Numbered from the stretch's first letter, positions 45,255-56,316 are shown. The stretch: DNA of 64,000 nt from Flavobacterium sp. 90 (GCF_004339525.1 NZ_SMGE01000001.1:2976001-3040000), one strand, 5' to 3'. The notes: a model not told the origin generated them from the sequence alone. Numbers and translations are program-made.

Positions 45255-45797
45255 ATGTCAAGAATAGGTAAAAGCCCAATTGTAATTGCTGCTGGAGTAA
45301 CTGTAGAAGTTAAAGACGGTATCATTACGGTAAAAGGAAAAAAAGGTCAACTAACTCAGGAGTTTTCGGACATTACTGTAAAAGTTGAAGGCGATCAAGT
45401 TTTATTAGAAAGATCGTCTGATCATAAAGACCAAAGAGCAAAACACGGACTATACAGATCATTAATCAATAATATGATAGTTGGTGTATCTGAAGGTTTT
45501 ACAAAAGAACTTGAATTAGTTGGAGTTGGTTACAGAGCTTCAAACCAAGGTCAAAAGTTAGATTTAGCTCTTGGATATTCTCACAATATTGTTTTAGAAA
45601 TTGCTCCAGAAGTAGCTTTAGAAACAATATCTGAAAAAGGTAAAAACCCTATCGTAAAATTAACATCATTTGATAAACAACTTTTAGGTCAAGTTGCTGC
45701 GAAAATCAGAGGTTTCCGTAAGCCAGAACCATACAAAGGAAAAGGTGTTAAATTTGTGGGTGAAGTATTAAGAAGAAAAGCAGGTAAATCAGCTTAA
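45255..45797 (+). CDS. rplF: 50S ribosomal protein L6
   Basis: The 180-residue two-domain protein starts [33 protein letters not shown] (in parts). It ends with the highly conserved [32 protein letters not shown] near the sarcin-ricin loop. The rpsH gap is 18 bases. Confidence 0.98.
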   Translation: MSRIGKSPIVIAAGVTVEVKDGIITVKGKKGQLTQEFSDITVKVEGDQVLLERSSDHKDQRAKHGLYRSLINNMIVGVSEGFTKELELVGVGYRASNQGQKLDLALGYSHNIVLEIAPEVALETISEKGKNPIVKLTSFDKQLLGQVAAKIRGFRKPEPYKGKGVKFVGEVLRRKAGKSA

Positions 45798-45808
45798 AAA
45801 ATAAGATT

Positions 45809-46159
45809 ATGTCATTAACAAAATCTGATAGAAGACAGAGAATTAGATTCAGAATTAGAAAATCGATTAGTGGTACTGCTACTAACCCAAGACTATCTGT
45901 ATTTAGAAGTAACAAAGAAATTTACGCTCAACTTATTGACGATGTAAATGGAGTTACTTTATTAGCTGCATCTTCAAGAGAAAAAGAAATAGGAAAAGGT
46001 ACTAACGTTGAAATCGCTGCTGCTGTTGGAAAACTTGTTGCAGAGAAAGCGTTAAAAGCTGGGATTGATACCATCACTTTTGATAGAGGTGGATATTTAT
46101 ATCACGGTCGTATTAAATCATTAGCAGAAGGCGCAAGAGCGGCTGGACTTAAATTCTAA
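45809..46159 (+). CDS. rplR: 50S ribosomal protein L18
   Basis: The 116-residue 5S rRNA-binding protein has [38 protein letters not shown] (in parts). It ends with the usual [27 protein letters not shown]. Normal length and position. Confidence 0.98.
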   Translation: MSLTKSDRRQRIRFRIRKSISGTATNPRLSVFRSNKEIYAQLIDDVNGVTLLAASSREKEIGKGTNVEIAAAVGKLVAEKALKAGIDTITFDRGGYLYHGRIKSLAEGARAAGLKF

Positions 46160-46165
46160 TATATT

Positions 46166-46687
46166 ATGTCTAAATACAAAAATGTAGAATTGGTAAAACC
46201 AAGTGGTCTTGAACTTAAAGATCGTCTGGTAAGTGTTAATCGTGTTACTAAGGTTACAAAGGGTGGTAGAGCTTTTGGTTTTTCTGCTATTGTAGTTGTA
46301 GGTGATGAAAACGGAGTAGTTGGTCATGGATTAGGGAAATCTAAAGACGTTTCTGAAGCAATTGCGAAAGCAGTAGAAGATGCTAAGAAAAATTTAGTAA
46401 AAATTCCTTTGAATGGACAATCTGTTCCTCACGAACAAAAAGGTAAATTTGGTGGTGCACGTGTATTCTTAATTCCTGCTTCTCATGGTACAGGAGTTAT
46501 TGCTGGTGGAGCTGTTCGTTCAGTTCTTGAATCAGTAGGTATTCACGATGTATTATCTAAATCTCAAGGATCATCAAATCCTCATAACGTGGTAAAAGCA
46601 ACTTTTGATGCTTTATTGCAAATGAGAAGCGCTCATACTGTTGCAAAACAAAGAGGTGTTTCTTTAGAAAAAGTTTTTAAAGGTTAA
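46166..46687 (+). CDS. rpsE: 30S ribosomal protein S5
   Basis: The 173-residue protein is involved in translational accuracy. The dsRBD-like domain reads [34 protein letters not shown] (in parts), followed by [23 protein letters not shown] and [23 protein letters not shown]. Conserved residues of the spectinomycin-site loop ([10 protein letters not shown]) are present. Confidence 0.98.
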   Translation: MSKYKNVELVKPSGLELKDRLVSVNRVTKVTKGGRAFGFSAIVVVGDENGVVGHGLGKSKDVSEAIAKAVEDAKKNLVKIPLNGQSVPHEQKGKFGGARVFLIPASHGTGVIAGGAVRSVLESVGIHDVLSKSQGSSNPHNVVKATFDALLQMRSAHTVAKQRGVSLEKVFKG

Positions 46688-46699
46688 TTCAAGGAAATT

Positions 46700-46882
46700 A
46701 TGGCTAAATTATTAGTAAAACAAGTAAGAAGCAAAATCAACTGCCCTCTTTCTCAAAAAAGAGGTTTGGAAGCTTTAGGTCTACGTAAAATGGGACAAGT
46801 TGTAGAGCATGATTCAAATCCTGCAATCCTTGGGATGATAAACAAAGTTAAACACTTAGTTTCTGTCGAAGAAGCTAAATAA
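46700..46882 (+). CDS. rpmD: 50S ribosomal protein L30
   Basis: A 60-residue protein ([52 protein letters not shown], in parts) of the ferredoxin-like L30 fold. Normal length, between rpsE and rplO. Confidence 0.97.
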   Translation: MAKLLVKQVRSKINCPLSQKRGLEALGLRKMGQVVEHDSNPAILGMINKVKHLVSVEEAK

Positions 46883-46893
46883 CAAATACTGTT

Positions 46894-47346
46894 ATGAATT
46901 TAAGTAACTTACAACCAGCTGAAGGGTCAACGCACAATCAAAATAAAAGATTAGGTAGAGGAGAAGGTTCTGGAAAAGGTGGTACTTCTGCAAGAGGTCA
47001 CAAAGGAGCAAAATCTCGTTCTGGTTATTCTAAAAAGATTGGTTTTGAAGGAGGGCAAATGCCGCTTCAAAGACGTGTACCTAAGTTTGGTTTCACAAAC
47101 ATCAATCGTAAAGAATACGAAGGTGTTAATTTAGATACGCTTCAATTATTAGTAGACAATGGTGTGATTACTGATTCTGTTTCTATGACAGATTTCGTAG
47201 CAAATCGTCTAGCTACCAAAAATGAAATCGTTAAGATTTTAGGTAGAGGAGAATTGAAAGCAAAATTAAAAGTAACTGCCCACAAATTTACTGCTACTGC
47301 AAAAGCTGCTATTGAAGCTGCTGGTGGAGAAGCTGTAACTATATAA
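46894..47346 (+). CDS. rplO: 50S ribosomal protein L15
   Basis: The 150-residue protein has a glycine-rich, extended N-terminal arm (NKRLGRGEGSGKGGTSARGHKGAKSRSGYSKKIGFEGGQMPLQRRVPKFGF, in parts) that threads into 23S rRNA. The C-terminal globular domain ends EAAGGEAVTI. It precedes secY by 13 bases. Confidence 0.98.
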   Translation: MNLSNLQPAEGSTHNQNKRLGRGEGSGKGGTSARGHKGAKSRSGYSKKIGFEGGQMPLQRRVPKFGFTNINRKEYEGVNLDTLQLLVDNGVITDSVSMTDFVANRLATKNEIVKILGRGELKAKLKVTAHKFTATAKAAIEAAGGEAVTI

Positions 47347-47359
47347 CTTATCTACTAAG

Positions 47360-48706
47360 ATGAAGAAATTTATTGAATCAATAAGTAATGTTTGGAAAAT
47401 CGAAGAACTGAAAAATAGAATCTTAATTACATTAGGATTGCTTTTGGTATATCGTTTTGGTGCACACGTAACGCTACCTGGAATTGACGCAACTCAATTA
47501 ACAGGTTTAGCGGGACAAACTAAAAATGGTTTAGGATCTATCCTAGACATGTTTACAGGAGGTGCTTTCTCTAAAGCTTCAGTTTTTGCTTTAGGTATTA
47601 TGCCTTATATTTCTGCATCTATTGTTGTTCAGTTAATGGGAATTGCGATTCCTTATTTGCAAAAACTTCAAAACGATGGAGAGAGTGGTAGAAAAAAGAT
47701 TAATCAAATCACTCGTTGGTTGACTATAGCTATTACACTGGTTCAAGGTCCAACTTATATCTATAATTTGTATAGAACATTGCCTGGAAGTGCATTCTTG
47801 TTAGGTTTTAATTCTCCTGAATTTTTGTTCTCTTCAGTTATTATCTTAGTTACAGGTACAATTTTTGCTATGTGGCTTGGAGAAAAAATTACAGATAAAG
47901 GTATTGGAAATGGAATTTCATTATTGATTATGGTTGGTATTTTGGCAAGATTACCTCAGGCATTCATGCAAGAGTTCTCTTCTAGAGTTACCAATAACAA
48001 TGGTGGTCCAATGTTATTAGTTATTGAAATTATTGTGTGGTTATTGGTAATCATTTCTTGTGTATTGCTTACAATGGCAGTACGTAAAATTCCAGTTCAA
48101 TACGCTCGTCGTACAACAACTGGAGATTACGAGCAAGATTTAGCTGGTGGTAATAGACAATGGATTCCTCTAAAGCTTAATGCTTCTGGAGTTATGCCAA
48201 TCATTTTTGCTCAGGCAATTATGTTTATACCTGCAGCTGTAGCTGGATTGTCTAAATCAGATACATCACAATCTATCGTTGGTGCATTTAGTAATATGTT
48301 TGGTTTCTGGTATAATTTTGTATTTGCAACATTAATTATTGTATTTACATTTTTCTATACTGCAATCACTGTACCTACTAACAAAATGGCTGATGATTTG
48401 AAAAGAAGCGGTGGTTTTATTCCTGGAGTTCGTCCAGGTGCTGAAACTTCAGACTTCTTAGATAAAGTGATGTCTTTAATAACTTTCCCAGGATCTTTAT
48501 TCCTTGCTTTGATTGCTGTGTTCCCAGCTATTGTTGTAAGTATTATGGATGTACAACAATCTTGGGCGATGTTTTTTGGAGGTACCTCATTAATAATTAT
48601 GGTTGGAGTTGCAATAGATACTATTCAACAAATCAATTCATACTTGTTAAACAAACATTATGATGGTTTAATGAAGACTGGTAAAAATAGAAAAGCGGTA
48701 GCTTAA
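47360..48706 (+). CDS. secY: Protein translocase subunit SecY
   Basis: The 448-residue channel of the Sec translocon has about ten membrane segments. Conserved parts are [12 protein letters not shown] near the N-terminus, [15 protein letters not shown] in TM2, the cytoplasmic loops with [12 protein letters not shown] and [15 protein letters not shown], and the C5 loop [16 protein letters not shown]. Its location after rplO is universal in bacteria. No adk or map gene is inserted between secY and infA. Confidence 0.98.
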   Translation: MKKFIESISNVWKIEELKNRILITLGLLLVYRFGAHVTLPGIDATQLTGLAGQTKNGLGSILDMFTGGAFSKASVFALGIMPYISASIVVQLMGIAIPYLQKLQNDGESGRKKINQITRWLTIAITLVQGPTYIYNLYRTLPGSAFLLGFNSPEFLFSSVIILVTGTIFAMWLGEKITDKGIGNGISLLIMVGILARLPQAFMQEFSSRVTNNNGGPMLLVIEIIVWLLVIISCVLLTMAVRKIPVQYARRTTTGDYEQDLAGGNRQWIPLKLNASGVMPIIFAQAIMFIPAAVAGLSKSDTSQSIVGAFSNMFGFWYNFVFATLIIVFTFFYTAITVPTNKMADDLKRSGGFIPGVRPGAETSDFLDKVMSLITFPGSLFLALIAVFPAIVVSIMDVQQSWAMFFGGTSLIIMVGVAIDTIQQINSYLLNKHYDGLMKTGKNRKAVA

Positions 48707-48713
48707 TATATTT

Positions 48714-48929
48714 ATGGCAAAACAATCAGCAATAGAACAAGACGGATCAATCATTGAAGCATTATCAAATGCGATGTTCCGTGTGGAGTTAGAAAATGGA
48801 CATATCGTAATTGCTCATATTTCTGGTAAAATGCGTATGCATTACATCAAATTATTACCTGGTGATAAAGTGAAACTAGAAATGAGTCCTTATGATTTGT
48901 CAAAAGCAAGAATTACTTATCGATATTAA
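48714..48929 (+). CDS. infA: Translation initiation factor IF-1
   Basis: The 71-residue OB-fold factor occupies the A site during initiation ([70 protein letters not shown], in parts). Complete and normal in length; 7 bases after secY. Confidence 0.98.
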   Translation: MAKQSAIEQDGSIIEALSNAMFRVELENGHIVIAHISGKMRMHYIKLLPGDKVKLEMSPYDLSKARITYRY

Positions 48930-48941
48930 AGGATATTCACT

Positions 48942-49058
48942 ATGAAAGTTAGAGCATCAGTAAAAAAGAGAAGTCCCGAGTGCATCATTGTGCGTAGAAA
49001 AGGGAGATTGTACGTAATAAACAAAAAGAATCCTAGATTTAAACAAAGACAAGGATAA
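48942..49058 (+). CDS. rpmJ: 50S ribosomal protein L36 (zinc-free form)
   Basis: A 38-residue gene too short for most ORF cut-offs, reading [19 protein letters not shown] and ending [10 protein letters not shown]36 normally binds zinc through three Cys and one His (CxxC...C...H). Here only one Cys remains (SPEC), and the others are replaced, so this is a C-minus form. Position between infA and rpsM is canonical. Confidence 0.95.
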   Translation: MKVRASVKKRSPECIIVRRKGRLYVINKKNPRFKQRQG

Positions 49059-49060
49059 TT

Positions 49061-49435
49061 ATGGCAAGAATAGCAGGGGTAGATATCCCAAAAAATAAAA
49101 GAGGTGTTATAGCACTTACCTATATCTTTGGATTAGGAAGAAGTAGAGCTATTGAGATTTTAGAAAAAGCTCAAGTTAGCCAAGATAAAAAAGTTCAAGA
49201 TTGGAATGATGATGAGATCGGAGCGATTCGTGATGCAGTTTCATTTTACAAAATTGAAGGAGAATTACGTTCTGAAGTTTCTTTAAACATCAAACGTTTG
49301 ATGGATATTGGTTGTTACAGAGGTATTCGTCATAGATCTGGTCTTCCTTTAAGAGGGCAAAGAACTAAAAACAACTCTAGAACAAGAAAAGGTAAAAGAA
49401 AAACTGTTGCTAACAAGAAAAAAGCAACTAAATAA
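49061..49435 (+). CDS. rpsM: 30S ribosomal protein S13
   Basis: The 124-residue protein contacts tRNA and forms bridges with the 50S subunit. It starts [30 protein letters not shown] and has the H2TH-type core. The basic tail [30 protein letters not shown] (in parts) is normal. Two bases separate it from rpmJ. Confidence 0.98.
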   Translation: MARIAGVDIPKNKRGVIALTYIFGLGRSRAIEILEKAQVSQDKKVQDWNDDEIGAIRDAVSFYKIEGELRSEVSLNIKRLMDIGCYRGIRHRSGLPLRGQRTKNNSRTRKGKRKTVANKKKATK

Positions 49436-49443
49436 TAAGTAAT

Positions 49444-49827
49444 ATGGCTAAAGCAACTGCAAAAAAACGTAAAGTTATCGTTGAATCAACGGGAGAAGCT
49501 CATATTTCTGCTACCTTCAATAACATCATTATTTCTTTGACAAACAAAAAAGGTGAAGTTATTTCTTGGTCTTCAGCTGGTAAAATGGGTTTTAGAGGTT
49601 CTAAAAAGAATACTCCATACGCAGCCCAAATGGCAGCAGAAGATTGTAGTAAAGTAGCTCTTGAGGCTGGACTTAAAAAAGTAAAAGTTTATGTAAAAGG
49701 ACCAGGAAACGGACGTGAGTCTGCTATTCGTTCTATTCATAACGGTGGAATTGAAGTTACTGAGATTATCGACGTTACTCCAATGCCTCACAACGGATGT
49801 CGTCCTCCAAAAAGACGTAGAGTTTAA
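49444..49827 (+). CDS. rpsK: 30S ribosomal protein S11
   Basis: The 127-residue platform protein has [46 protein letters not shown] (in parts) and ends in the conserved [17 protein letters not shown]. It stops 95 bases before rpsD; that gap holds a large hairpin. Confidence 0.98.
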   Translation: MAKATAKKRKVIVESTGEAHISATFNNIIISLTNKKGEVISWSSAGKMGFRGSKKNTPYAAQMAAEDCSKVALEAGLKKVKVYVKGPGNGRESAIRSIHNGGIEVTEIIDVTPMPHNGCRPPKRRRV

Positions 49828-49850
49828 TTTTATTTATTCATAGTATAAAC

Positions 49851-49904
49851 AAGGTAGAATGTAGATTATCGAAGGATTTGACCTGAATTCATAATCTCTA
49901 CCTT
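49851..49904 (+). promoter_or_regulatory. Structured leader before rpsD, candidate S4-binding RNA
   Basis: AAGGTAG and AGATTAT on the 5' side, separated by a five-base bulge, pair with ATAATCT and CTACCTT on the 3' side. They enclose a 21-base loop. The hairpin ends 18 bases before the rpsD ATG. S4 is the known autoregulator of this operon in other bacteria, and S4 leaders have, as I recall, been proposed for Bacteroidota by comparative genomics. The role here is inference. Confidence 0.6.
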
Positions 49905-49922
49905 AAATTTAATTTTTTAGAA

Positions 49923-50528
49923 ATGGCAAGATATACTGGTCCAAAAACTAGAATTGCTCGTAAATTTGGCGAAGCAATCTTCGGAGATGATAAATCTTTC
50001 GAAAAAAGAAATTACCCACCTGGACAACACGGGATGGCTAAAAAAAGAGGTAAAAAATCTGAGTATGCTGTTCAGTTAATGGAAAAGCAAAAAGCTAAAT
50101 ATTCTTACGGAATTTTAGAAAAACAATTCAGAAATTTATTCAAAAAAGCATCAGCTACTAAAGGTGTTACTGGTGAAGTTCTTTTACAATTATGCGAAGC
50201 AAGATTAGATAACGTTGTTTTTAGAATGGGTATTGCTCCTTCTAGAAGAGGTGCTAGACAATTAGTTTCTCACAGACACGTTACTGTAAATGGTGAGGTT
50301 GTAAATATCGCTTCTTACCACCTTAAACCTGGTGATAAAGTTGCAGTTCGTGAAAAATCTAAATCTTTAGAAGCTATCGAACGTTCTTTATCAAATTCAA
50401 GTCATGTTTATGAATGGATTACTTGGAATAATGATCTTAAAGAAGGAACTTTTGTTTCTGTACCTGCAAGACTTCAGATTCCAGAAAACATTAAAGAACA
50501 ATTAATCGTAGAGTTGTACAACAAATAA
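49923..50528 (+). CDS. rpsD: 30S ribosomal protein S4 (zinc-free form)
   Basis: The 201-residue protein nucleates 30S body assembly. It starts [21 protein letters not shown]; the N-terminal Cys cluster that binds zinc in other S4 proteins is absent. The S4 RNA-binding domain is clear ([40 protein letters not shown], in parts). S4 can repress its own operon, and a candidate RNA target lies directly upstream. Confidence 0.98.
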   Translation: MARYTGPKTRIARKFGEAIFGDDKSFEKRNYPPGQHGMAKKRGKKSEYAVQLMEKQKAKYSYGILEKQFRNLFKKASATKGVTGEVLLQLCEARLDNVVFRMGIAPSRRGARQLVSHRHVTVNGEVVNIASYHLKPGDKVAVREKSKSLEAIERSLSNSSHVYEWITWNNDLKEGTFVSVPARLQIPENIKEQLIVELYNK

Positions 50529-50549
50529 TAATTGACTTAGTCGAAATTT

Positions 50550-51542
50550 ATGGCAATATTTAATTTTCAAAAGCCCGATAAAGTTATCATGATCGATTCA
50601 ACCGATTTTGAAGGTAAATTCGAATTTAGACCTTTAGAACCTGGTTATGGATTGACAGTTGGTAATGCACTTAGAAGAGTTTTGCTTTCAGCATTAGAAG
50701 GTTATGCAATTACATCTGTTCGTATCGAAGGTGTAGATCATGAGTTTTCTACTATTTCAGGTGTTGTTGAAGATGTTACCGAAATTATCCTTAATCTAAA
50801 ACAAGTTCGTTTCAAACGTCAAATTGAAGATATCGATAATGAAGCAGTTACAATTTCTGTTTCTGGTAAAGATCAACTAACAGCAGGTGATTTTCAAAAA
50901 TTTATTTCAGGTTTCCAAGTTTTGAATCCAGACCTTGTTATCTGTAATTTAGATTCTAAAATCAAATTGAACTTCGATTTAACAATCGAAAAAGGTAGAG
51001 GATATGTTCCTGCTGAGGAGAACAAAAAACAGAACGCTGCAATTGGTACTATTTTTACAGATTCAATTTTTACTCCGGTAAAAAATGTAAAATATGCGAT
51101 TGAAAACTTCCGTGTTGAGCAAAAAACAGATTACGAAAAATTAGTTTTTGAAATTAAAACTGATGGTTCTATTAATCCAAAAGATGCTCTTACTGAAGCT
51201 GCTAAAGTTTTAATTCACCACTTCATGTTATTTTCTGACGAAAGAATTACACTCGAGGCTGACGAAATTGCACAAACAGAATCGTATGATGAAGAGTCAT
51301 TGCATATGAGACAATTGCTTAAAACTAAGCTTGTTGATATGGATTTATCTGTGAGAGCATTAAATTGCTTGAAAGCGGCTGAAGTTGATACACTTGGTGA
51401 TTTAGTATCGTTCAATAAAAATGACCTAATGAAATTCCGTAATTTTGGTAAAAAATCTTTAACTGAGCTAGATGAACTTGTAGCTGTTAAAAATTTAACT
51501 TTCGGAATGGACTTAGCTAAATACAAATTAGATAAAGAATAA
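50550..51542 (+). CDS. rpoA: RNA polymerase alpha subunit
   Basis: The 330-residue subunit has an N-terminal dimerisation domain ([39 protein letters not shown], in parts). A short linker leads to the C-terminal domain with helix-hairpin-helix motifs ([47 protein letters not shown], in parts) that contacts UP elements and activators. Length is normal. Confidence 0.98.
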   Translation: MAIFNFQKPDKVIMIDSTDFEGKFEFRPLEPGYGLTVGNALRRVLLSALEGYAITSVRIEGVDHEFSTISGVVEDVTEIILNLKQVRFKRQIEDIDNEAVTISVSGKDQLTAGDFQKFISGFQVLNPDLVICNLDSKIKLNFDLTIEKGRGYVPAEENKKQNAAIGTIFTDSIFTPVKNVKYAIENFRVEQKTDYEKLVFEIKTDGSINPKDALTEAAKVLIHHFMLFSDERITLEADEIAQTESYDEESLHMRQLLKTKLVDMDLSVRALNCLKAAEVDTLGDLVSFNKNDLMKFRNFGKKSLTELDELVAVKNLTFGMDLAKYKLDKE

Positions 51543-51545
51543 TTC

Positions 51546-51563
51546 AATCCCGCTTGCGGGATT
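51546..51563 (+). promoter_or_regulatory. Compact hairpin between rpoA and rplQ
   Basis: AATCCCG and CGGGATT form a perfect 7-bp stem around a CTTG tetraloop. It begins four bases after the rpoA stop codon and ends 15 bases before the rplQ ATG. No T-run follows. It may be a processing signal, a transcript stabiliser or a translational control site. Confidence 0.6.
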
Positions 51564-51578
51564 AAATTTAAAATAGCA

Positions 51579-52070
51579 ATGAGACACGGAAAAAAATTCA
51601 ATCACTTAAGCAGACAGACTGGACATAGAAAAGCTATGTTAGCTAATATGGCTTGTTCTCTTATTGAGCACAAACGTATTAACACTACTGTTGCTAAGGC
51701 TAAAGCGCTTAAACAATTCGTTGAGCCTTTAATCACAAAATCAAAAGAAGATACTACTCATAATCGTCGTATCGTTTTTGCTTACTTACGTAGTAAATAT
51801 GCGGTAACTGATTTATTCAGAGACGTAGCTGCTAAAGTTGGAGACCGTCCAGGTGGATACACTCGTATCATTAAAGTTGGAAATCGTTTGGGAGATAATG
51901 CTGATATGGCAATGATCGAACTAGTAGATTTCAATGAACTTTACAATGGAGGTAAAAAAGAAGTTAAAAAAGCAAAAAGCCGTCGTGGTGGTAAAGCAAA
52001 AAAAGCTGAGGAGACTACTCCAGAAGCTCCAGCTGCTGAGTCTGAATCGACTACTGAAGCTTCTGAATAA
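51579..52070 (+). CDS. rplQ: 50S ribosomal protein L17 with acidic C-terminal extension
   Basis: The 163-residue protein has the normal L17 core: [34 protein letters not shown] (in parts), [18 protein letters not shown] and [27 protein letters not shown]-terminal extension of about 35 residues, first basic ([17 protein letters not shown]) and then acidic and alanine-rich, is absent from E. coli L17. Last gene of the ribosomal cluster, with a terminator behind it. Confidence 0.97.
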   Translation: MRHGKKFNHLSRQTGHRKAMLANMACSLIEHKRINTTVAKAKALKQFVEPLITKSKEDTTHNRRIVFAYLRSKYAVTDLFRDVAAKVGDRPGGYTRIIKVGNRLGDNADMAMIELVDFNELYNGGKKEVKKAKSRRGGKAKKAEETTPEAPAAESESTTEASE

Positions 52071-52098
52071 TTATGAAAGTAATGATTCTATAAAAATC

Positions 52099-52134
52099 AA
52101 GGATAAACTAATTTTTAGTTTATCCTTTTTTTTT
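52099..52134 (+). terminator. Terminator of the ribosomal cluster after rplQ
   Basis: AAGGATAAACT pairs with AGTTTATCCTT around AATTTTT and ends in a run of T. Confidence 0.93.
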
Positions 52135-52213
52135 GAAATTTTTTAAAAGTGTGTTGATTTTAACTTATTTCATTCTCTTGGTTTTATTTTTAGGAATGAA
52201 ATTTTTAAAAATT

Positions 52214-52245
52214 TTTGGAACCACTCTTTTAAAAAAGTAAATTTG
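52214..52245 (+). promoter_or_regulatory. carA promoter (TTTG-N20-TAAATTTG)
   Basis: TTTG at 52214-52217 and TAAATTTG at 52238-52245 with a 20-base spacer, a full match to the Bacteroidota pattern. An imperfect 11-bp hairpin (52265-52290; TAAAATACTCC with GGAATATTTTA, TTAC loop) lies in the resulting 5' leader. Confidence 0.85.
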
Positions 52246-52324
52246 CAAAATATCTAATTACAAGTAAAATACTCCTTACGGAATATTTTAGTAGACAATT
52301 CAAAAAAAACAATACAATTAAAGA

Positions 52325-53443
52325 ATGAAATACACTACACGACAAAGCGCCATTCTACTATTAAGCGACGGAACCATTTTTCATGGAAAATCTATCGGTA
52401 TAAGTGGTAAAACATTTGGAGAGGTTTGTTTTAACACTGGAATGACTGGATACCAAGAGATTTTTACAGATCCATCTTACTTTGGGCAAATAATGGTAGC
52501 TACTAATGCTCACATTGGAAACTATGGTGTTAATGATTTGGAAATTGAATCTGATAGCATTAAAATTGCTGGTTTGGTTTGTAAAAACTTTAGTTTTAAT
52601 TATTCAAGAGAAGATGCTTCCGGAAGTTTAGAAGATTATTTTACAAAGCAAAACTTAATTTGTATTTCAGATGTTGATACAAGAGCTTTGGTAAGTTACA
52701 TTCGTGATAATGGAGCTATGAATGCTGTTGTTTGTACGGACGGAACTTCAATTGAAGATTTAAAAAAGGAATTGGCTAATGTGCCAAATATGGAAGGTTT
52801 GGAGTTGGCATCAAAAGTTTCAACTACTGAGCCTTATTTTTTTGGTGATGAAAATGCTAGGTATAAAGTATCTGCTTTGGATCTTGGGATAAAAAAGAAC
52901 ATCTTAAGAAATTTGGCAAAAAGAGATTGTTATATTAAAGTGTTTCCTTATAACTCAACTTATAAAGATTTAGCACAGTTTAATCCAGATGGATATTTCT
53001 TGTCTAATGGACCTGGAGATCCAGATCCTCTTTTTGGAGCTATTGAAGTTGCAAAAGAAATTTTAGAAAATGATAAGCCGTTATTCGGAATTTGTTTGGG
53101 ACACCAAGTAATTGCTCTTGCAAATGGAGTTCAAACTTATAAAATGTTCAATGGACACAGAGGGATAAATCATCCGGTTAAAAATATATTAACTGGTAAA
53201 GGTGAAATTACCTCTCAAAATCATGGATTTGCTGTTAACAAAGAGCAACTTGATAATCATCCGGAATTGGAGATAACACATTTGCATTTAAATGACGGAA
53301 CTGTTGCAGGAATGCGTATGAAAAACAAAAATTGTTTTTCAGTACAATACCATCCGGAAGCAAGTCCAGGACCACACGATTCATCTTATTTGTTTGATCA
53401 ATTTGTGGAGAACATTAAAGAGGCTGTCGCTAAAACGATATAG
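52325..53443 (+). CDS. carA: Carbamoyl-phosphate synthase small subunit
   Basis: The 372-residue glutaminase subunit supplies ammonia to CarB for arginine and pyrimidine synthesis. The N-terminal CPSase_sm domain (LLLSDGTIFHGKSIGISGKTFGEVCFNTGMTGYQEIFTDPSY, in parts) is followed by a class I amidotransferase. The nucleophile is Cys257 in FGICLGHQ, and the His and Glu of the triad lie in VQYHPEASPGP. carB is not adjacent. The gene has its own strong promoter and a structured leader. Confidence 0.97.
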   Translation: MKYTTRQSAILLLSDGTIFHGKSIGISGKTFGEVCFNTGMTGYQEIFTDPSYFGQIMVATNAHIGNYGVNDLEIESDSIKIAGLVCKNFSFNYSREDASGSLEDYFTKQNLICISDVDTRALVSYIRDNGAMNAVVCTDGTSIEDLKKELANVPNMEGLELASKVSTTEPYFFGDENARYKVSALDLGIKKNILRNLAKRDCYIKVFPYNSTYKDLAQFNPDGYFLSNGPGDPDPLFGAIEVAKEILENDKPLFGICLGHQVIALANGVQTYKMFNGHRGINHPVKNILTGKGEITSQNHGFAVNKEQLDNHPELEITHLHLNDGTVAGMRMKNKNCFSVQYHPEASPGPHDSSYLFDQFVENIKEAVAKTI

Positions 53444-53531
53444 TTAATAAATAAAGACGTATAATAGTAAGAATGCATTTTTTCTATTAAATATTTTTAT
53501 AATTTCGAAAAAAAATATAATTTATTAATAA

Positions 53532-54836
<1,305 letters not shown>

Positions 54837-54858
54837 TTGTAAGGTTATATATAGATTT

Positions 54859-54892
54859 AAACCATCCATTTCTTAATGGGTGGTTTTTTTTT
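54859..54892 (+). terminator. Terminator after eno
   Basis: AAACCATCCATT pairs with AATGGGTGGTTT (one G:T pair) around a short loop and is followed by a T-run. Confidence 0.92.
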
Positions 54893-54922
54893 GGAGTTTT
54901 AACAAATTCATAGCAGTATTCT

Positions 54923-54954
54923 TTTTTTAATTAGTCTTAAATTCCTTAGATTTG
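54923..54954 (+). promoter_or_regulatory. gltA promoter candidate
   Basis: TAGATTTG at 54947-54954 matches TAnnTTTG fully; the -33 position 20 bases upstream reads TTTT. The gltA ATG lies 37 bases further on. Confidence 0.65.
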
Positions 54955-54991
54955 ATAAATTATTATTTTAAAGAATTATTTCCGATATATT

Positions 54992-56269
54992 ATGTCAAAA
55001 ATAGCTACATTAGAAGTAGATGGTCAAAAAATTGAACTTCCGGTAATCACAGGAAGCGAAAATGAATCAGCTATCGATATTAACAAATTACGTGATTTAA
55101 CTGGTTTTATTACAATTGACCCGGGATATAAGAATTCTGGATCTTGTAAAAGTGAAATCACCTTCTTAGACGGAGAATTAGGAATTTTACGTTATAGAGG
55201 ATATTCAATTGAAGATTTGGCTGAAAAAGCAAACTTCTTAGAGGTGTCTTATCTTTTGATTTTTGGCGAATTGCCAACAGCGAAAGAATTGGAACAATTT
55301 GAGAATGGTATTAAAAAGCATACTTTGGTAAACGAAGAAATGAAAAATATCATTGATGGTTTTCCAAAGACAGCTCATCCAATGGGTGTTTTATCTGCTT
55401 TAACAAGTGCTTTAACAGCATTTAATCCAAAGGCAGTTAATGTTGAAAATGAAAAAGAAATGTACGAAGCCATTTGCAAAACAATGGGTAAATTTCTTGT
55501 AATTGCAACTTGGACTTATAGAAAATCTATGGGTTACCCATTAAATTATTATGACAATACACAAGGGTATGTAGAAAACTTTATGCAATTAATGTTTAAA
55601 TTGCCTACAGGACCTTATTCAGCAAATCCAATTATTGTTGATGCATTAGATAAATTGTTTATTCTTCACGCAGATCATGAGCAAAACTGTTCTACATCTA
55701 CAGTTAGAATGGTTGGTTCATCTCATGCAGGTTTATTTGCTTCAATTTCTGCAGGAGTTTCTGCCCTTTGGGGACCACTTCACGGAGGTGCAAATCAAGC
55801 AGTACTTGAAATGCTTGAAGAAATAAATAAAGATGGTGGAGATACCGATAAATTTTTGGCGAAAGCAAAAGATAAAAATGATCCTTTCCGTTTAATGGGA
55901 TTTGGTCATAGAGTATATAAAAACTTTGATCCAAGAGCAAGAATCATTAAAAAAGCAGCTAAAGAAGTATTAGAAACGTTAGGTGTTGATGATCCTATTT
56001 TGGAAATTGCTAAAAAATTAGAATCAGCTGCATTAGAAGACGAGTACTTCAAATCAAGAAACTTATATCCAAATGTTGATTTTTACTCTGGTATTATCTA
56101 CAGAGCACTTGGAATTCCAACAGATATGTTTACAGTAATGTTTGCTATTGGAAGATTACCAGGTTGGATCGCGCAATGGAAAGAAATGCGTGAAAACAAA
56201 GAACCAATTGGTAGACCAAGACAAATCTATACAGGACATCCCTTGAGAGACTTTAAGTCGAACAAATAA
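54992..56269 (+). CDS. gltA: Citrate synthase (type II)
   Basis: The 425-residue enzyme condenses oxaloacetate and acetyl-CoA at the entry of the TCA cycle. The N-terminal NADH-type domain is followed by FLDGELGILRYRGYSIEDLAE. Catalytic residues: His in PLHGGANQAVLEML, His in GFGHRVYKNFDPRA and Asp in NVDFYSGIIYRALGIP. The length fits the hexameric type II enzymes that can be inhibited by NADH. Followed by a terminator. Confidence 0.97.
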   Translation: MSKIATLEVDGQKIELPVITGSENESAIDINKLRDLTGFITIDPGYKNSGSCKSEITFLDGELGILRYRGYSIEDLAEKANFLEVSYLLIFGELPTAKELEQFENGIKKHTLVNEEMKNIIDGFPKTAHPMGVLSALTSALTAFNPKAVNVENEKEMYEAICKTMGKFLVIATWTYRKSMGYPLNYYDNTQGYVENFMQLMFKLPTGPYSANPIIVDALDKLFILHADHEQNCSTSTVRMVGSSHAGLFASISAGVSALWGPLHGGANQAVLEMLEEINKDGGDTDKFLAKAKDKNDPFRLMGFGHRVYKNFDPRARIIKKAAKEVLETLGVDDPILEIAKKLESAALEDEYFKSRNLYPNVDFYSGIIYRALGIPTDMFTVMFAIGRLPGWIAQWKEMRENKEPIGRPRQIYTGHPLRDFKSNK

Positions 56270-56278
56270 AATCATTTT

Positions 56279-56309
56279 AAAGCTTCACTTAACTGTGAAG
56301 CTTTTTTTT
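56279..56309 (+). terminator. Terminator after gltA
   Basis: AAGCTTCAC pairs with GTGAAGCTT around TTAACT and runs into eight T. The end of the T-run merges with the TATCTTTG box of the next gene. Confidence 0.92.
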
Positions 56310-56316
56310 ATCTTTG
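56309..56316 (+). promoter_or_regulatory. -7 promoter box of the amidinohydrolase gene
   Basis: TATCTTTG matches TAnnTTTG and begins at the last base of the gltA terminator T-run. The -33 region lies inside the terminator hairpin and does not contain TTTG. Confidence 0.5.
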
